NCBI RefSeq assembly: GCF_040958095.1 | Contig: NC_091154.1 | Span: forward strand, 45,868,486-45,932,485 | DNA length: 64,000 nt | From: Procambarus clarkii | Lineage: Eukaryota > Arthropoda > Malacostraca > Decapoda > Cambaridae | Direction: 5' to 3' | Part shown: positions 9,840 to 20,574 of the stretch, piece by piece | Numbering within the stretch: position 1 is the first letter of the stretch | Layout: every line of letters starts with the position of its first letter | Program-made: the position numbers and the translations under genes | The notes under the pieces: model-generated | Seen by the model: the letters and a program-made list of their open reading frames with translations, nothing else | What the model was told of the DNA's origin: nothing | Databases searched by the model: none

Positions 9840-11165
9840 AAATCAAGTGTTCCCCAAAAAATGTTTTTTTAACTCTGAACATGTATGTCTATGTAAAAAT
9901 AAATACAAAATTCCACTTACTTTGGCTGTGGGGACGTGGACAAGGTGCGCTGTGACGTCATCATGGCTGGTCGCCTGTACCAGAAACTCCCAGAAACAAG
10001 CGTGCAGGCCATTCAAGCATTGCGAGTTGCCACAAAATATTTTCAATTATTTGTTCTATGTATTTCCAATGCGGTTTTATTAGTTTTTTTATTGTATATG
10101 ATGCATATTTTTGTTATTTACAATATGTATACAACAGAACGTTCATAATGTTCCATGGAACTGTGATACTGTGTGTCAGTAATGTATCCACAATGTTTAT
10201 TGTTGCAATATTACTTGCTAAAAATTCACTAAGATTACAATATGTATAGTTTCACACACTAACACACTGTATTACACAATTAGTACTTCGGAAGTGAGTA
10301 ATAATCAATGAAGTAGTCCATGGTACAAAGCGCAACTTCGCTCTCGTTGTACCAGGTACAGATAGATTTTCGCTGTTTCTTTGTTCTGTGTGCTTGCAAA
10401 TAACGCACTCACGTACACCCTTGGCTTTAGTACTTGTAAGTGGTATGTAGCCAAGCTCGTAATGCGTAAGGAAGTCTTGAAAATATCGCTTTGTAAGGTT
10501 CCTGACTGGAAGATTCAGTCATTTATAGCAAGTGTCAGTCAATCTAGAAGAGATTCAGCCATTCTGGAAGAGATTCAGCTAATCTTGAAAATATCTATGG
10601 AAAACACCACCATGGAAACTGCTAACACTGTTCATCTATGCTACTTGTATCAGATGCATCATCACTGAACCCAGAAAATGATTCATCTATGTATCACCTA
10701 TATAAATTGGAGATGGCATAAGTGGGCATGGGTGGCGTTTACAGCTACAACTGGATACGCTCGCTGTATCATCCTAATAGGTGCGGTATCACTTGCATCC
10801 GACCTTTGTGTTAGGTCCTTATTGCGCCTAGCTTCATCAATATCATGACCCTTATGTTCTTCAAGCTATAAGGTCTGAATTTCACCGACAGAGAGCGATC
10901 TTTCAACACTGCGTCAGACAGGTGTTTGGGAGCCAGAGGCGCGTGCACCACCCCATGGTTACTCACTCAATACTAACCCCAGCCAGCAGCCGTAGGACAT
11001 TCTGGGAATTTTTTTTCAAAGAAAGCTGCCTCTCACTGGAGGTCCCAAGAGTTCATTTTGTATCCAACCTACCGCGAGCGTGTTTTGACCGTGTACAAAA
11101 AAAAAAAACTTTTGTCGGTGGGGACAGTTATTGGCAAAAAGCATTTGTCGTTTGGCACAGTGCAG
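9840..11165 (-). pseudogene. Decayed piggyBac transposon (core deleted)
   Basis: Pieces of a minus-strand piggyBac gene in the right order. An N-terminal acidic segment lies at about 10905-10630, including DESFSGFSDDASD, which parallels GDSFSGFSDSDQSF in the transposase at 50027-52178. The C-terminal cysteine-rich segment lies at about 10470-10390 (VRECVICKHTEQRN, parallel to QRDCLVCKTTTRR). The last codons are near 10345-10310. The 3' flank at 9920-10080 (GTGACGTCATCATG, GAGTTGCCACAAAATATTTTC) matches those at 49680 and 15490. The catalytic DDD core is gone. The ends are unclear; 11100-11165 has no recognisable match. Confidence 0.6.
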
Positions 11166-11210
11166 TAATTACCTAAGTGTAATTACCTAAGTGTAGTTAC
11201 AGGATGAGAG

Positions 11211-14125
11211 CTACGCTCGTGGTGTCCCGTCTTCCCAGCACTCTTTGTCATATAACGCTTTGAAACTACTGACGGTCTTGGCCTCCACCACCTTCTCACT
11301 TAACTTGTTCCAACCGTCTACCACTCTATTTGCGAAGGTGAATTTTCTTATATTTCTTCGGCATCTGTGTTTAGCTAGTTTAAATCTATGGCCTCTTGTT
11401 CTTGAAATTCCAGGTCTCAGGAAGTCTTCCCTGTCGATTTTATCAATTCCTGTAACTATTTTGTATGTAGTGATCATATCACCTCTTTTTCTTCTGTCTT
11501 CTAGTTTTGGCATATTTAATGCTTCTAACCTCTCCTCGTAGCTCTTGCCCTTCAGTTCTGGGAGCCACTTAGTAGCATGTCTTTGCACCTTTTCCAGTTT
11601 GTTGATGTGCTTCTTAAGATATGGGCACCACACAACAGCTGCATATTCTAGCTTTGGCCTAACAAAAGTCATGAACAATTTCTTTAGTATATCGCCATCC
11701 ATGTATTTAAATGCAATTCTGAAGTTAGAAAGCATAGCATAGGCTCCTTGCACAATATTCTTTATGTGGTCCTCAGGTGATAGTTTTCTATCTAGAACCA
11801 CTCCTAGATCTCTTTCTTTATCAGAATTCTTTAAAGATTTCTCACATAATATATAGGTTGTGTGGGGTCTATGTTCTCCTATTCCACATTCCATAACATG
11901 ACATTTATTAACATTAAATTCCATTTGCCAAGTGGTGCTCCATATACTTATTTTGTCCAGGTCTTCTTGAAGGGCATGACAGTCATCTAAATTTCTTATC
12001 CTTCCTATTATCTTAGCATCATCAGCAAACATGTTCATATAATTCTGTATACCAACTGGTAGATCATTTATGTACACAATAAACATCACTGGTGCAAGAA
12101 CTGAACCCTGTGGTACTCCACTTGTGACATTTCTCCATTCTGATACATTGCCTCTGATTACTGCCCTCATTTTTCTATCAGTCAGAAAATTTTTCATCCA
12201 TGATAGAAGCTTACCTGTCACCCCTCCAATATTTTCCAGTTTCCAGAACAACCTCTTATGTGGAACTCTGTCGAAAGCCTTTTTTAGGTCCAGATAGATG
12301 CAGTCAACCCAACCATCTCTTTCCTGTAATATCTCTGTGGCTCGATCATAGAAACTGAGTAAATTCGATACACAGGATCTTCCAGATCGAAAACCATACT
12401 GTCTGTCTGATATTATATCATTTCTCTCTAGGTGTTCTACCCATTTAGTTTTGATTAGTTTTTCCAATACTTTCACTATTACACTTGTCAATGATACAGG
12501 TCTATAATTGAGGGGGTCTTCCCTGCTGCCACTTTTGTAGATTGGAACTATGTTAGCCTGTTTCCACCCGTCTGCTACGATTCCTGTACACAGGGATGCC
12601 TGAAAGATCAGGTGAAGTGGAATGCTGAGCTCAGATGCACATTCTCTCAGAACCCATGGTGAAACGCCATCTGGGCCAGCTGCTTTGTTCTTACCGAGCT
12701 CCTTGAGCATTTTTTCCACTTCGTCTCTAGACACCTCTATGTGTTCTATGTTGTTCTCTGGAATTCTTATTGTATCTGGTTCCCTAAAGATTTCATTTTG
12801 TACAAACACACTTTGGAACTTTTCGTTTAGTGTTTCACACATTTCCTTTTCATCTTCCGTGAATCTATTTCCCATTTTCAACCTCTGAATATTATCCTTT
12901 ACCTGCAATTTGTTGTTTATGAATTTATAGAATAGACCTGGTTCTGTTTTACATTTGTCCGCAATCCCTTTTTCAAAATTTCTTTCTGCCTCTCTCCTCA
13001 CTGCCGTGTAGTTGTTTCTCGCATCTTTGTATCGCTGGTATGTTTGGGGGTTCGGCCTCTTCCTGTATTGATTCCATTTTTGTGTCTTTCGGTCTCTAGC
13101 CCTCTCGCAATTTCTATTGAACCAATCCTGTTTCCTAGTTCTGCATCTCTGTTTTGGTATAAATTTTTTGTGCCTTTATCATATATTTCACAAAACTTGC
13201 CATACATCTCATTCACTTCCTTGCCTAGCATCAAGTCTGTCCAATTATACTCACTAAAAAAATTTCTAAGGTCACCATAATGTCCTCTCCTGAAGTCTGG
13301 TTTTTCAACTGCTTCAACCTCCTTATTTTCTTCCAGCTTATAACGCATTGCATACTTTATTCCCAAAAAGACATGGTCACTTTTACCCAAGGGAGGAAGG
13401 TACTGAATGTCAAATATCTCTTCCTCCTTCCTGGTAAATATCAAATCTAGCATGGAGGGAACGTCCCCTTCCCTCATCCTCGTAGCTTGTTTAACATGTT
13501 GATACAAGAATGTTTCCAGGATGAGGTCTACAAATTTACAGGTCCAAAAATCTTCTGTTTTAGCTTCATATGCTTCCCAGTCTATGGATTTCAAGTTGAA
13601 GTCACCGACTATCAACAGTCGTGATCTATCGTTATCCGCTCTCGCTATAATCTCTCTCATTATTGTTATAAGACCTTCACGTTTTCTATCTAGCTCCTCC
13701 TTTGACCATGTGCTGCTTGGCGGTGGACTATATGCATTTATCATCATTAGTTTATCATCCTCATAGCAGATCTCTAGTGCTATTATGTCAACTTCTTTTG
13801 GATTGGCAGTCCTTATTTCCTTCACCTTTAGGTGTTCTTTTACCAGCACAGCAACGCCACCGCCTTTCCTAATTTTTCTGTCCCGTCTCCAAATTGAGTA
13901 GCCCCTTGGGAATATGACCTCATTTAAAATTACATCTTCAAGTTTTGTCTCCGTGAGTGCAACAATGTCTGGTGTCTGCAGCTGTATTACATCACTTAAC
14001 TCCAGTATCTTCGATCTCACTCCATCTATGTTGGTGTATGCAATCTTCAGGAACTTGTTCCCCCTCTCCTTATTCTTCACTCCCCCTCTCTCTATTGATT
14101 TTGTTGGTTTGCCTTTATGTACCAC
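11211..14125 (-). pseudogene. CR1 ORF2: endonuclease-reverse transcriptase, one frameshift
   Basis: It nicks target DNA and reverse-transcribes the element RNA at the nick. The first 375 residues (14125-12998) are the APE-type endonuclease: KIAYTNIDGVRSKI, ALTETKLED (catalytic Glu), LLIVGDFNLKSIDW (Asp and Asn) and GKSDHVFLGI (Ser-Asp-His). The remaining 596 residues (13001-11211) hold the RT: NYRPVSLTS, YLDLKKAFDRVPHKR, GVPQGSVLAPVMF and the catalytic MFADDAKI, then a C-terminal domain ending near SSFKALYDKECWE. The two parts are in different frames. The frame appears to slip at the A-run near 13167-13172, because the downstream frame would read QDWFNRNCERARDRKTQKW as expected for the family. 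One indel therefore separates this copy from a full-length ORF2. Confidence 0.9.
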
Positions 14126-15141
14126 TTTACTGGTTTGCCTACCCCTATCACTTTGTAGAAAAAAGAATTTATTTCTTCTTCATTCCTGCTCTCATTTAAA
14201 TGTTTTGCCTCGGCGAGGTTCAGTTTCAGCTTCTCTCTATCTTCTTTTGAAAGATCTCGTCTTAACGACCACCCTTTCCCATCCTCATCCCTTTGCAATT
14301 TTCTAGCATTCCTTAGTACTTCTTCCATCTGTTTGGCACCGTTTAGGGTGATCCTCAAAGGTCGATCTTTCCCTTTTACGTACCTGCCTATTCTCCTGTA
14401 GTCGCACACATTCTCTCTGTTTGTAAGACCTTCCACGAGGCCAACAATTTTATCTACTACTTTAGCTTCTTCTACAGCTCTTTCAGACCTAGATGTTATC
14501 GCCTTTTCTTTGCAGCCAAAAATGATCAGGGACTTACTCCGATCAACTGTGTTTTGCACCAACTTCGGGTTAGATGCCAATTCTTTCCTCACTTCTAGCC
14601 TAATGTTTGTTTTATCTTGGTTGCTGCAGTGTTTGACTTCCTTTACTGCTTCTTCTATTTTTTCCTTCTCCTTGGCCACTTGTGCATAAGTGAGTTGCAT
14701 ATCTTTCTTGCACTGTTCTATTCCCTGTGTAACTTCCTCCATCTGTGCTGACAAAAGCTGTTTCTCCTGTTGAATTTCCTTGCCTAACCTATTGTAGTCA
14801 TTTATGTTTAAATTTACTTTAACTTCTTCCAAAGCTATTTTTAAGAGTTTATTTTCTTCTTCCATGGCTTTGCAATTTGTTTCCAATTGATTCTTATCCT
14901 TGCGCAAGTCTTTCACTAAACCCTCAAGACATAAAACTTTGCTATTCAAATGGTCATTACTTTCTTTCAATTTACTAATTATTTCTACATGAGAGTTCAC
15001 TATAGTATCTAAATTTACCAACTTGTTATGTAGACTACTAATATCAATGCTTTCTTCATTGAATCCCTCAAAATCAAGCTCTGTTTTGTTTTTCCCCTTG
15101 CCAGTGGCCATCTTGAATGTTCTTCTCTGCACTGTAAACAC
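14092..15141 (-). CDS. CR1 ORF1, RNA-binding coiled-coil protein (349 aa)
   Basis: It probably binds the element RNA and accompanies ORF2, as ORF1 proteins of LINEs do. Residues 30-190 are rich in Leu/Lys/Glu with heptad-like spacing (KLVNLDTIVNSHVEIISKLK, GLVKDLRKDKNQLE), consistent with a trimeric coiled coil. From about residue 205 a compact segment follows (KSLIIFGCKEKAI, DYRRIGRYVKGKDRPLRITL, RNARKLQRDEDG) that resembles the RRM-like and C-terminal domains of L1-type ORF1 proteins. The frame is uninterrupted. The start at 15141 (MFTVQRRTFKMATGKG) could instead be the second Met at residue 11. It ends 34 nt inside ORF2, suggesting coupled or re-initiated translation. Confidence 0.85.
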   Translation of the reverse strand: MFTVQRRTFKMATGKGKNKTELDFEGFNEESIDISSLHNKLVNLDTIVNSHVEIISKLKESNDHLNSKVLCLEGLVKDLRKDKNQLETNCKAMEEENKLLKIALEEVKVNLNINDYNRLGKEIQQEKQLLSAQMEEVTQGIEQCKKDMQLTYAQVAKEKEKIEEAVKEVKHCSNQDKTNIRLEVRKELASNPKLVQNTVDRSKSLIIFGCKEKAITSRSERAVEEAKVVDKIVGLVEGLTNRENVCDYRRIGRYVKGKDRPLRITLNGAKQMEEVLRNARKLQRDEDGKGWSLRRDLSKEDREKLKLNLAEAKHLNESRNEEEINSFFYKVIGVGKPVKWYIKANQQNQ

Positions 15142-15150
15142 TAGGGCAGT

Positions 15151-15329
15151 GGTTAAGTGGTTATGCGCACCCCTTGATCGAGCAAAATTAGGCGCTAATG
15201 CATTTCAGAGGGTTAATACACTCAACAAAACTGGTTAATAATACCATGACTAATACAATCAACATCACTGGGTAATGCCAATATGATGAATACACTCACC
15301 ATCACTGGGTAATGAAAACACCAAGAATA
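15151..15329. other. Short tandem units between LINE and piggyBac
   Basis: Contains three diverged units of roughly 45 bp with AATACACTCAACATCACTGG or similar followed by GTAATG. Possibly a small minisatellite; no gene seen. Confidence 0.5.
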
Positions 15330-16246
15330 ACTCTTGTGTGGCTCCGGGCTATTTAGCATTTGTCACCCACAGGCGCATACCAAAAAAAAAAAAAAAAAAT
15401 TTTTCTTCCTAACCTGTTAAGTCGTGTTCCCTGACCACGAGAACAAAAAAATCAATTGAACTTACCAACGACGTAATTGAGCCGACAAGATGGGCGATGA
15501 CGTCATACCCTGCATGATCGCTCATGCACGGTGTGTCCCAGAGGCGTCACGCGCGGTTTTCAAGCAGCCAGAGTTGCCACGAATTTATTTTCGCGGCATT
15601 ATTTACAGTGTCTAGGCCTATTTTATTAGCAATATTAGTCACTAATTGTGTTGCACATAATGTTACATCACAGTCATTGTCAATAAATGTTACATACATC
15701 GACTATACACATGCGCACACAAATGTTTTCCATTACGCCATTATATTATGTAATCACAATGTTCATTATTATATGTACACACAAGCATGCACTATGTACA
15801 GGTTTTTGCACTATTATTGCACATTTAGAATTCTTGGGAGAGTGGTAGTCGTTGAAGCAGTCGACAGCACACAATGGAACTGCACACGCTTCACACCATG
15901 TTTGCACCACTTTACGTTTCTGTACTTTCCTTTTGTTGTTTTACATACTAGGCATTCATGTTGGCCTATTGCACGCTTTCCAGCTGGTGGCAAATGTTTT
16001 AGTCTGTGTTGCTGAAAGGCCTCCATGTGAGCAAGCCTGGGTGTTACAGCATGCTGCAACACTGGGTTCATGATTGGTCTTTGCATGCCAGGGACATCTT
16101 TACCAAGCTTTGCTAATAACTGTGTTGCAAGTGTAAAAGCAAACGCACGGAAACTAGGTTTACGTCCAGTTTTCACCAGATACATATTATAGCAGTTCAA
16201 CATGCTCATGTCAACATGATGGAAAAAATCTTTTTTCGTCCATTTC
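15330..16246 (-). pseudogene. piggyBac transposase C-terminus, cut by the assembly gap
   Basis: The minus-strand frame leaving the gap reads KWTKKDFFHHVDMSMLNCYN, then VKTGRKPSFRAFAF, GKDVPGMQRPIMNPVLQHA and ECLVCKTTKGK. It parallels the C-terminal part of the transposase at 50027-52178 (KWTKKVFFHLVDMSMLNCF in that copy begins RWTKK). The last cysteine pairs fall out of frame after KTTK, so this copy carries a shift near 15915. Downstream, GTGACGTCATA-like and GAGTTGCCAC motifs and a terminal stretch CTTGTGTGGCTCCGGGC match the ends of elements at 49510 and 4402. The outermost TTAA has changed (AATAACTCTTG). The catalytic core would lie inside or beyond the gap. Confidence 0.8.
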
Positions 16247-16746
16247 NNNNNNNNNNNNNNNNNNNNNNNNNNNNNNNNNNNNNNNNNNNNNNNNNNNNNN
16301 NNNNNNNNNNNNNNNNNNNNNNNNNNNNNNNNNNNNNNNNNNNNNNNNNNNNNNNNNNNNNNNNNNNNNNNNNNNNNNNNNNNNNNNNNNNNNNNNNNNN
16401 NNNNNNNNNNNNNNNNNNNNNNNNNNNNNNNNNNNNNNNNNNNNNNNNNNNNNNNNNNNNNNNNNNNNNNNNNNNNNNNNNNNNNNNNNNNNNNNNNNNN
16501 NNNNNNNNNNNNNNNNNNNNNNNNNNNNNNNNNNNNNNNNNNNNNNNNNNNNNNNNNNNNNNNNNNNNNNNNNNNNNNNNNNNNNNNNNNNNNNNNNNNN
16601 NNNNNNNNNNNNNNNNNNNNNNNNNNNNNNNNNNNNNNNNNNNNNNNNNNNNNNNNNNNNNNNNNNNNNNNNNNNNNNNNNNNNNNNNNNNNNNNNNNNN
16701 NNNNNNNNNNNNNNNNNNNNNNNNNNNNNNNNNNNNNNNNNNNNNN
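16247..16746. other. Assembly gap (500 N)
   Basis: Exactly 500 undetermined bases, probably a scaffold gap of nominal size. The right flank does not continue the piggyBac frame recognisably, so the true missing length is unknown. Confidence 0.99.
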
Positions 16747-17279
16747 TAAGTACAGTACATGGTAGTTTAAGTAGCGAACGCATGTCAACGAATAACGAGT
16801 ATATATAACAAAACTATTGTCCTATGAAGTCGATTTAACTTCCAAACATATATTTTTTAATAAATGTTAAATGTTTTCTGGCTAGTTATGTTAGATTTTA
16901 TTAAAAATACGTATTCTACTTGTTAACATTATAATTTAAATTTGTGATAATTTGTGCAGAGAAGTGCGACAACTGGATATGCCAACAAACACTTAAGAAC
17001 GATATATCTTGGATAAGTCGCTCCACAACATTGATGCTTGGACCGTCGACTTCCTTTGATGCTACTTATTTCATAATGAAATTATATTAGTTTGGAGTAA
17101 ATATATGTTTTCTCATGTTCTGCATTCAGCACCCACATTATAGTAAATATACCATATTACTTCATTACTTAAATAATGCTAGGAGGGTTTGAGTAACTTT
17201 GGGTCTTTAGTGGACAGAATCTCCAATAGATGGGGCGAGAGTCGCCCCCTCTCTCTCGCCCGAGCAAGAGTCGAAACTT
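16747..17279. other. AT-rich unassigned sequence
   Basis: No open frame of note and no match to other repeats in the window. A short GC-rich motif GGGGCGAGAGTCGCCCC at 17231-17247 contains the inverted arms GGGGCGA / TCGCCCC. Confidence 0.5.
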
Positions 17280-18130
17280 AATTTAAAATTGATATATCTT
17301 TGTTCTCGAACATGATATTGGTGCAATCATAATAATGTTTATATCTCGGTCTTTCTGGAGGCATATAAGATTTTAGGCTTTATTAGCGTATCTTTGTTAA
17401 TTATACAATTTATCGGCAAGTGCGTAGGCGTCTGCACTCCATGCCCGACAAGCTACTGAGCGCTACTATAAAAACATATGTATCTTCACTTGAGCTATAA
17501 ATATGTCTATTGTAATGTATTTAAAATGAAGCTCTTATTTCTATCTTGCTTAAGACATATAAAACATTTGTGTTTATTAACGAATTTACGTGAAATAAAC
17601 ATTGATCTGAGAGAGAGTTGCTCTGTCGTTCAGTCTGTATGGGGTGGGAGCTCCGTAATTTTTAAAATACATGTATCTTCATTAGAACTTTAAATATGTC
17701 TATGGTAAAGTGTTTAAAGTGAAGCTTATATGTCTGCCTTTCTTGAGACATTTAAAACATATATGTTTATTAACGAATTCACTTGAAATAAACATTGTTC
17801 TGAGAGAGTTGCTCGGTCGATCAATCTGTCCGGGGTCAAAGCTCGGCTATTATAAAAGTAAACATATCTTCGCTTTAAATTTAAATATGCCCATGGTAAG
17901 GTATTTAGAATGAAGCTTATATTTCTATCTTTCTTGTGACATATAAAACTCTTACGTTTATTAAGGAATCTGCGTGAAATAGGCATGGTTCTGAGATGAA
18001 TGCTGCGGTTTTCGAACTCGACGAGCAATGAAAACTGCCCCTTTTATAAAACTACAAATATCTTCGGTTTTACTTAAAATATTTGTCTGGTAGAAGTTTT
18101 ACATATAGATCGCGTTTTTGTCTTTCTTCT
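17280..18130. repeat. ~192-bp tandem repeat, about 4.5 degenerate units
   Basis: The anchor AAATATGTCTATKGTAAKG-like text recurs at 17499, 17692, 17883 and (weaker) 18077, a spacing of 191-194 bp. Each unit also holds ATCTTTCTTGNGACATATAAAA, GTTTATTAACGAATTYRCGTG, AAATAAACATTGWTCTGAGA and a TATAAAA-like box before the next anchor. A fifth, more diverged unit lies at about 17290-17470. No protein is conserved across units. Confidence 0.85.
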
Positions 18131-18265
18131 GACTAATAAATAATTTTGGTTTAATAAGTCATCAAGATGTTTTCAACAATATTTCACATGTATTTCATGT
18201 GAACAATGTATTTCAACAATACAATACAACAAATACACACATTGGTACATTATTGCAAAGGCACT

Positions 18266-18371
<106 letters not shown>

Positions 18372-18454
18372 AGTCGAGCAACAAATATTTTACATTGAAC
18401 AACAAATGAGATTGGAAAAGCAGTATTGCCACCTCTGCTATACAGAAAAAAATA

Positions 18455-19950
18455 GACCCCGGACACACCCTATGGGTAGTAATGGACCCCCATACCGACA
18501 CTATGAGGGGTAGTGGACCCCATAATAACACTATGGGCGGTAGTGGGCACTATACAAACACTATGGGCGGTAGTTGACTTCATAGCGACCCTGTGGGCGG
18601 TAGTGGACCCCCTGCCGACCCTGTGGGCGGCAGTGGACCCCCTACCGACCCTGTGGGCGGCAGTGGACCCCCTACCAACCCTGTGGGCGGTAGTGAACCC
18701 CTACCGACCCTGTGGGCGGTAGTGGACCCCATACCGACCCTGTGAGTGGCAGTGGACCCCATACCGACCCTGTGGGTGGCAGTGAACCCCCTACCGACCC
18801 TGTGGGCGGCAGTTGACCCCCCTACCAACCCTGTGGGCGGTAGTGGACCCCTACCGACCCTGTGGACGCCCTACCGACCCTGTGGGCGGTAGTAGACCCC
18901 ATACCGACCCTGTGGGTGGCAGTGGACCCCATACCAACCCTGTGGGTGGCAGTGAACCCCCTACCGACCCTGCGGGCGGCAGTTGACCCCCTACCAACCC
19001 TGTGGGCGGTAGTGGACCCCTACCAACCCTGTGGATGCCCTACAGACCTTGTGGGCGGTAGTGGACCCCAAACTGACCCTGTGGGCGGCAGTGGACCCCC
19101 TACCAACCCTGTGGGCGGTAGTGGACCCCTACCGACCCTGTGGGCGGTAGTAGACCCCATACCGACCCTGTGGGTGGCAGTGGACCCCATACCAACCCTG
19201 TGGGTGGCAGTGAACCCCCTACCAACCCTGTGGGCGGCAGTTGACCCCCTACCAACCCTGTGGGCGGTAGTGGACCCCTACCGACCCTGTGGACGCCCTA
19301 CCGACCTTGTGGGCGGTAGTGAACCCCATACCGACCCTGTGGGTGGCAGTGGACCCTATACCGACCCTGTGGGCGGTAGTGAACCCCCTACCGACCCTGT
19401 GGGCGGCAGTTGACCCCCTACCAACCCTGTGGGTGGTAGTGGACCCCATACCGACCCTGTGGGTGGCAGTGGACCCCATACCGACCCTGTGGGCGGTAGT
19501 GAACCCCCTACCGACCCTGTGGGCGGCAGTTGACCCCCTACCAACCCTGTGGGCGGTAGTGGACTCTATATACTAATCCTGTGGGCGATACTGGACCCTA
19601 TACTCATCCTGTGGGCGGCAGTGGACTCTATATACTAATCCTGTGGGCGATACTGGACCCTATACTCATCCTGTGGGCGGCAATGGACGCCATACACATC
19701 CAGTGGGTGTTATTGGACCCCATACTTATTCTGTGGGTGGTTGGAGCCCCATACCCATCCTGTGGGTGATAGTGGACGCCATACTCATCCTGTGGGTGGT
19801 ATTGGACCCCATACCCATCCTGTGGGTGGTTGTGAGCCCCATACCCATCCTGTCGGTGGTAGTGGACGCCATACACATCCAGTGGATGGTATTGGACCCC
19901 ATTCCCTTCCTGTGGGTGGAAGTGATCCCCATGTTTGCAGTAGTTTACCC
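18455..19950. repeat. 30-bp minisatellite, about 50 units
   Basis: The unit is GTGGACCCCATACCGACCCT followed by GTGGGCGGTA, with variants GGCAGTTGACCCCC and GGTAGTAGACCCC. A block containing CTGTGGACGCCCTACCGACC recurs at about 18862, 19030 and 19289, marking higher-order repeats. From about 19570 the units diverge (CCCATACYCATCCTGTGGG). Because the period is a multiple of three, several frames are open on both strands (for example 18862-19413); these are repeat artefacts rather than supported genes. Confidence 0.95.
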
Positions 19951-20448
19951 CATAAACATTCCAACATAACATCGTTTTCTGTTAGCGTTCCTACAAAACA
20001 TTCTTTAAAGATTTTTAAAGCGCAAACTATGGTATATAATATTGATTGGTGAAGCACTGTTATTCTATGTAACAATTTATAGTGCCTATTATAATTTACT
20101 AAGAACAACTAATATTTCTCAAAACAAAACTACGAGCCTTCAATAGGATGTAGCCGATCTGTAATATTCTAAGAGCATGCACAATAGTAGGTAAATTTCA
20201 CAACCCATGTGGGACCTGAAAACTACAATTTTCATTATAATTGAACCAATCACGACTATTCTGCTATCTACGTTGATGGACGGGTACTGTGAGACGTAAA
20301 TTGGTACGTGAGGAAGAGTTTGGGCCTTGGTAAAAAAGGTAACTGGAAATATATCACATATGTACTAAATCATATTCAACATATTGACTTGAAGCATTAA
20401 GTCATATATAAGCTATAATATGTGCTGTCTTGTGTGAGAACGGGTTGC
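19951..20448. other. Unassigned sequence
   Basis: AT-rich, with no recognised gene or repeat. It abuts the truncated left side of the piggyBac-type element at 20449. Confidence 0.4.
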
Positions 20449-20574
20449 AAAAAACAGGCGCTGATTCAGCGTGCGTCCCAGACGGTCTGTTGCACGCCAG
20501 CTGTCAGGCCGGAGTTGTTGCCACAAAGAAATAATTACCTAATTATTTCAATGTCTTATTTATTTCTTATATTA

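Larger units (their letters stand above)
11166..15150 (-). mobile_element. CR1 LINE, nearly complete
   Basis: A two-ORF non-LTR retrotransposon on the minus strand. ORF1 (14092-15141) and ORF2 (11211-14125) overlap by about 34 nt in different frames. The 3' end carries short direct units AATTACCTAAGTGT at 11167 and 11181, the small tandem 3' repeats typical of CR1 elements, and no poly(A). The 5' boundary is uncertain but lies just above the ORF1 start. Apart from one ORF2 frameshift it looks intact. Broken relatives lie at 2393-3017. Confidence 0.9.

Noticed and set aside
16216..16749. Frames spanning the run of N
   Set aside because: They consist of undetermined residues. Only the part at 15814-16246 has real sequence, and it is covered by the piggyBac remnant.
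18862..19576. Long open frames in the 30-bp minisatellite, on both strands
   Set aside because: The period is a multiple of three, so frames stay open by repetition. There is no start context, no domain, and equally long frames on the opposite strand.
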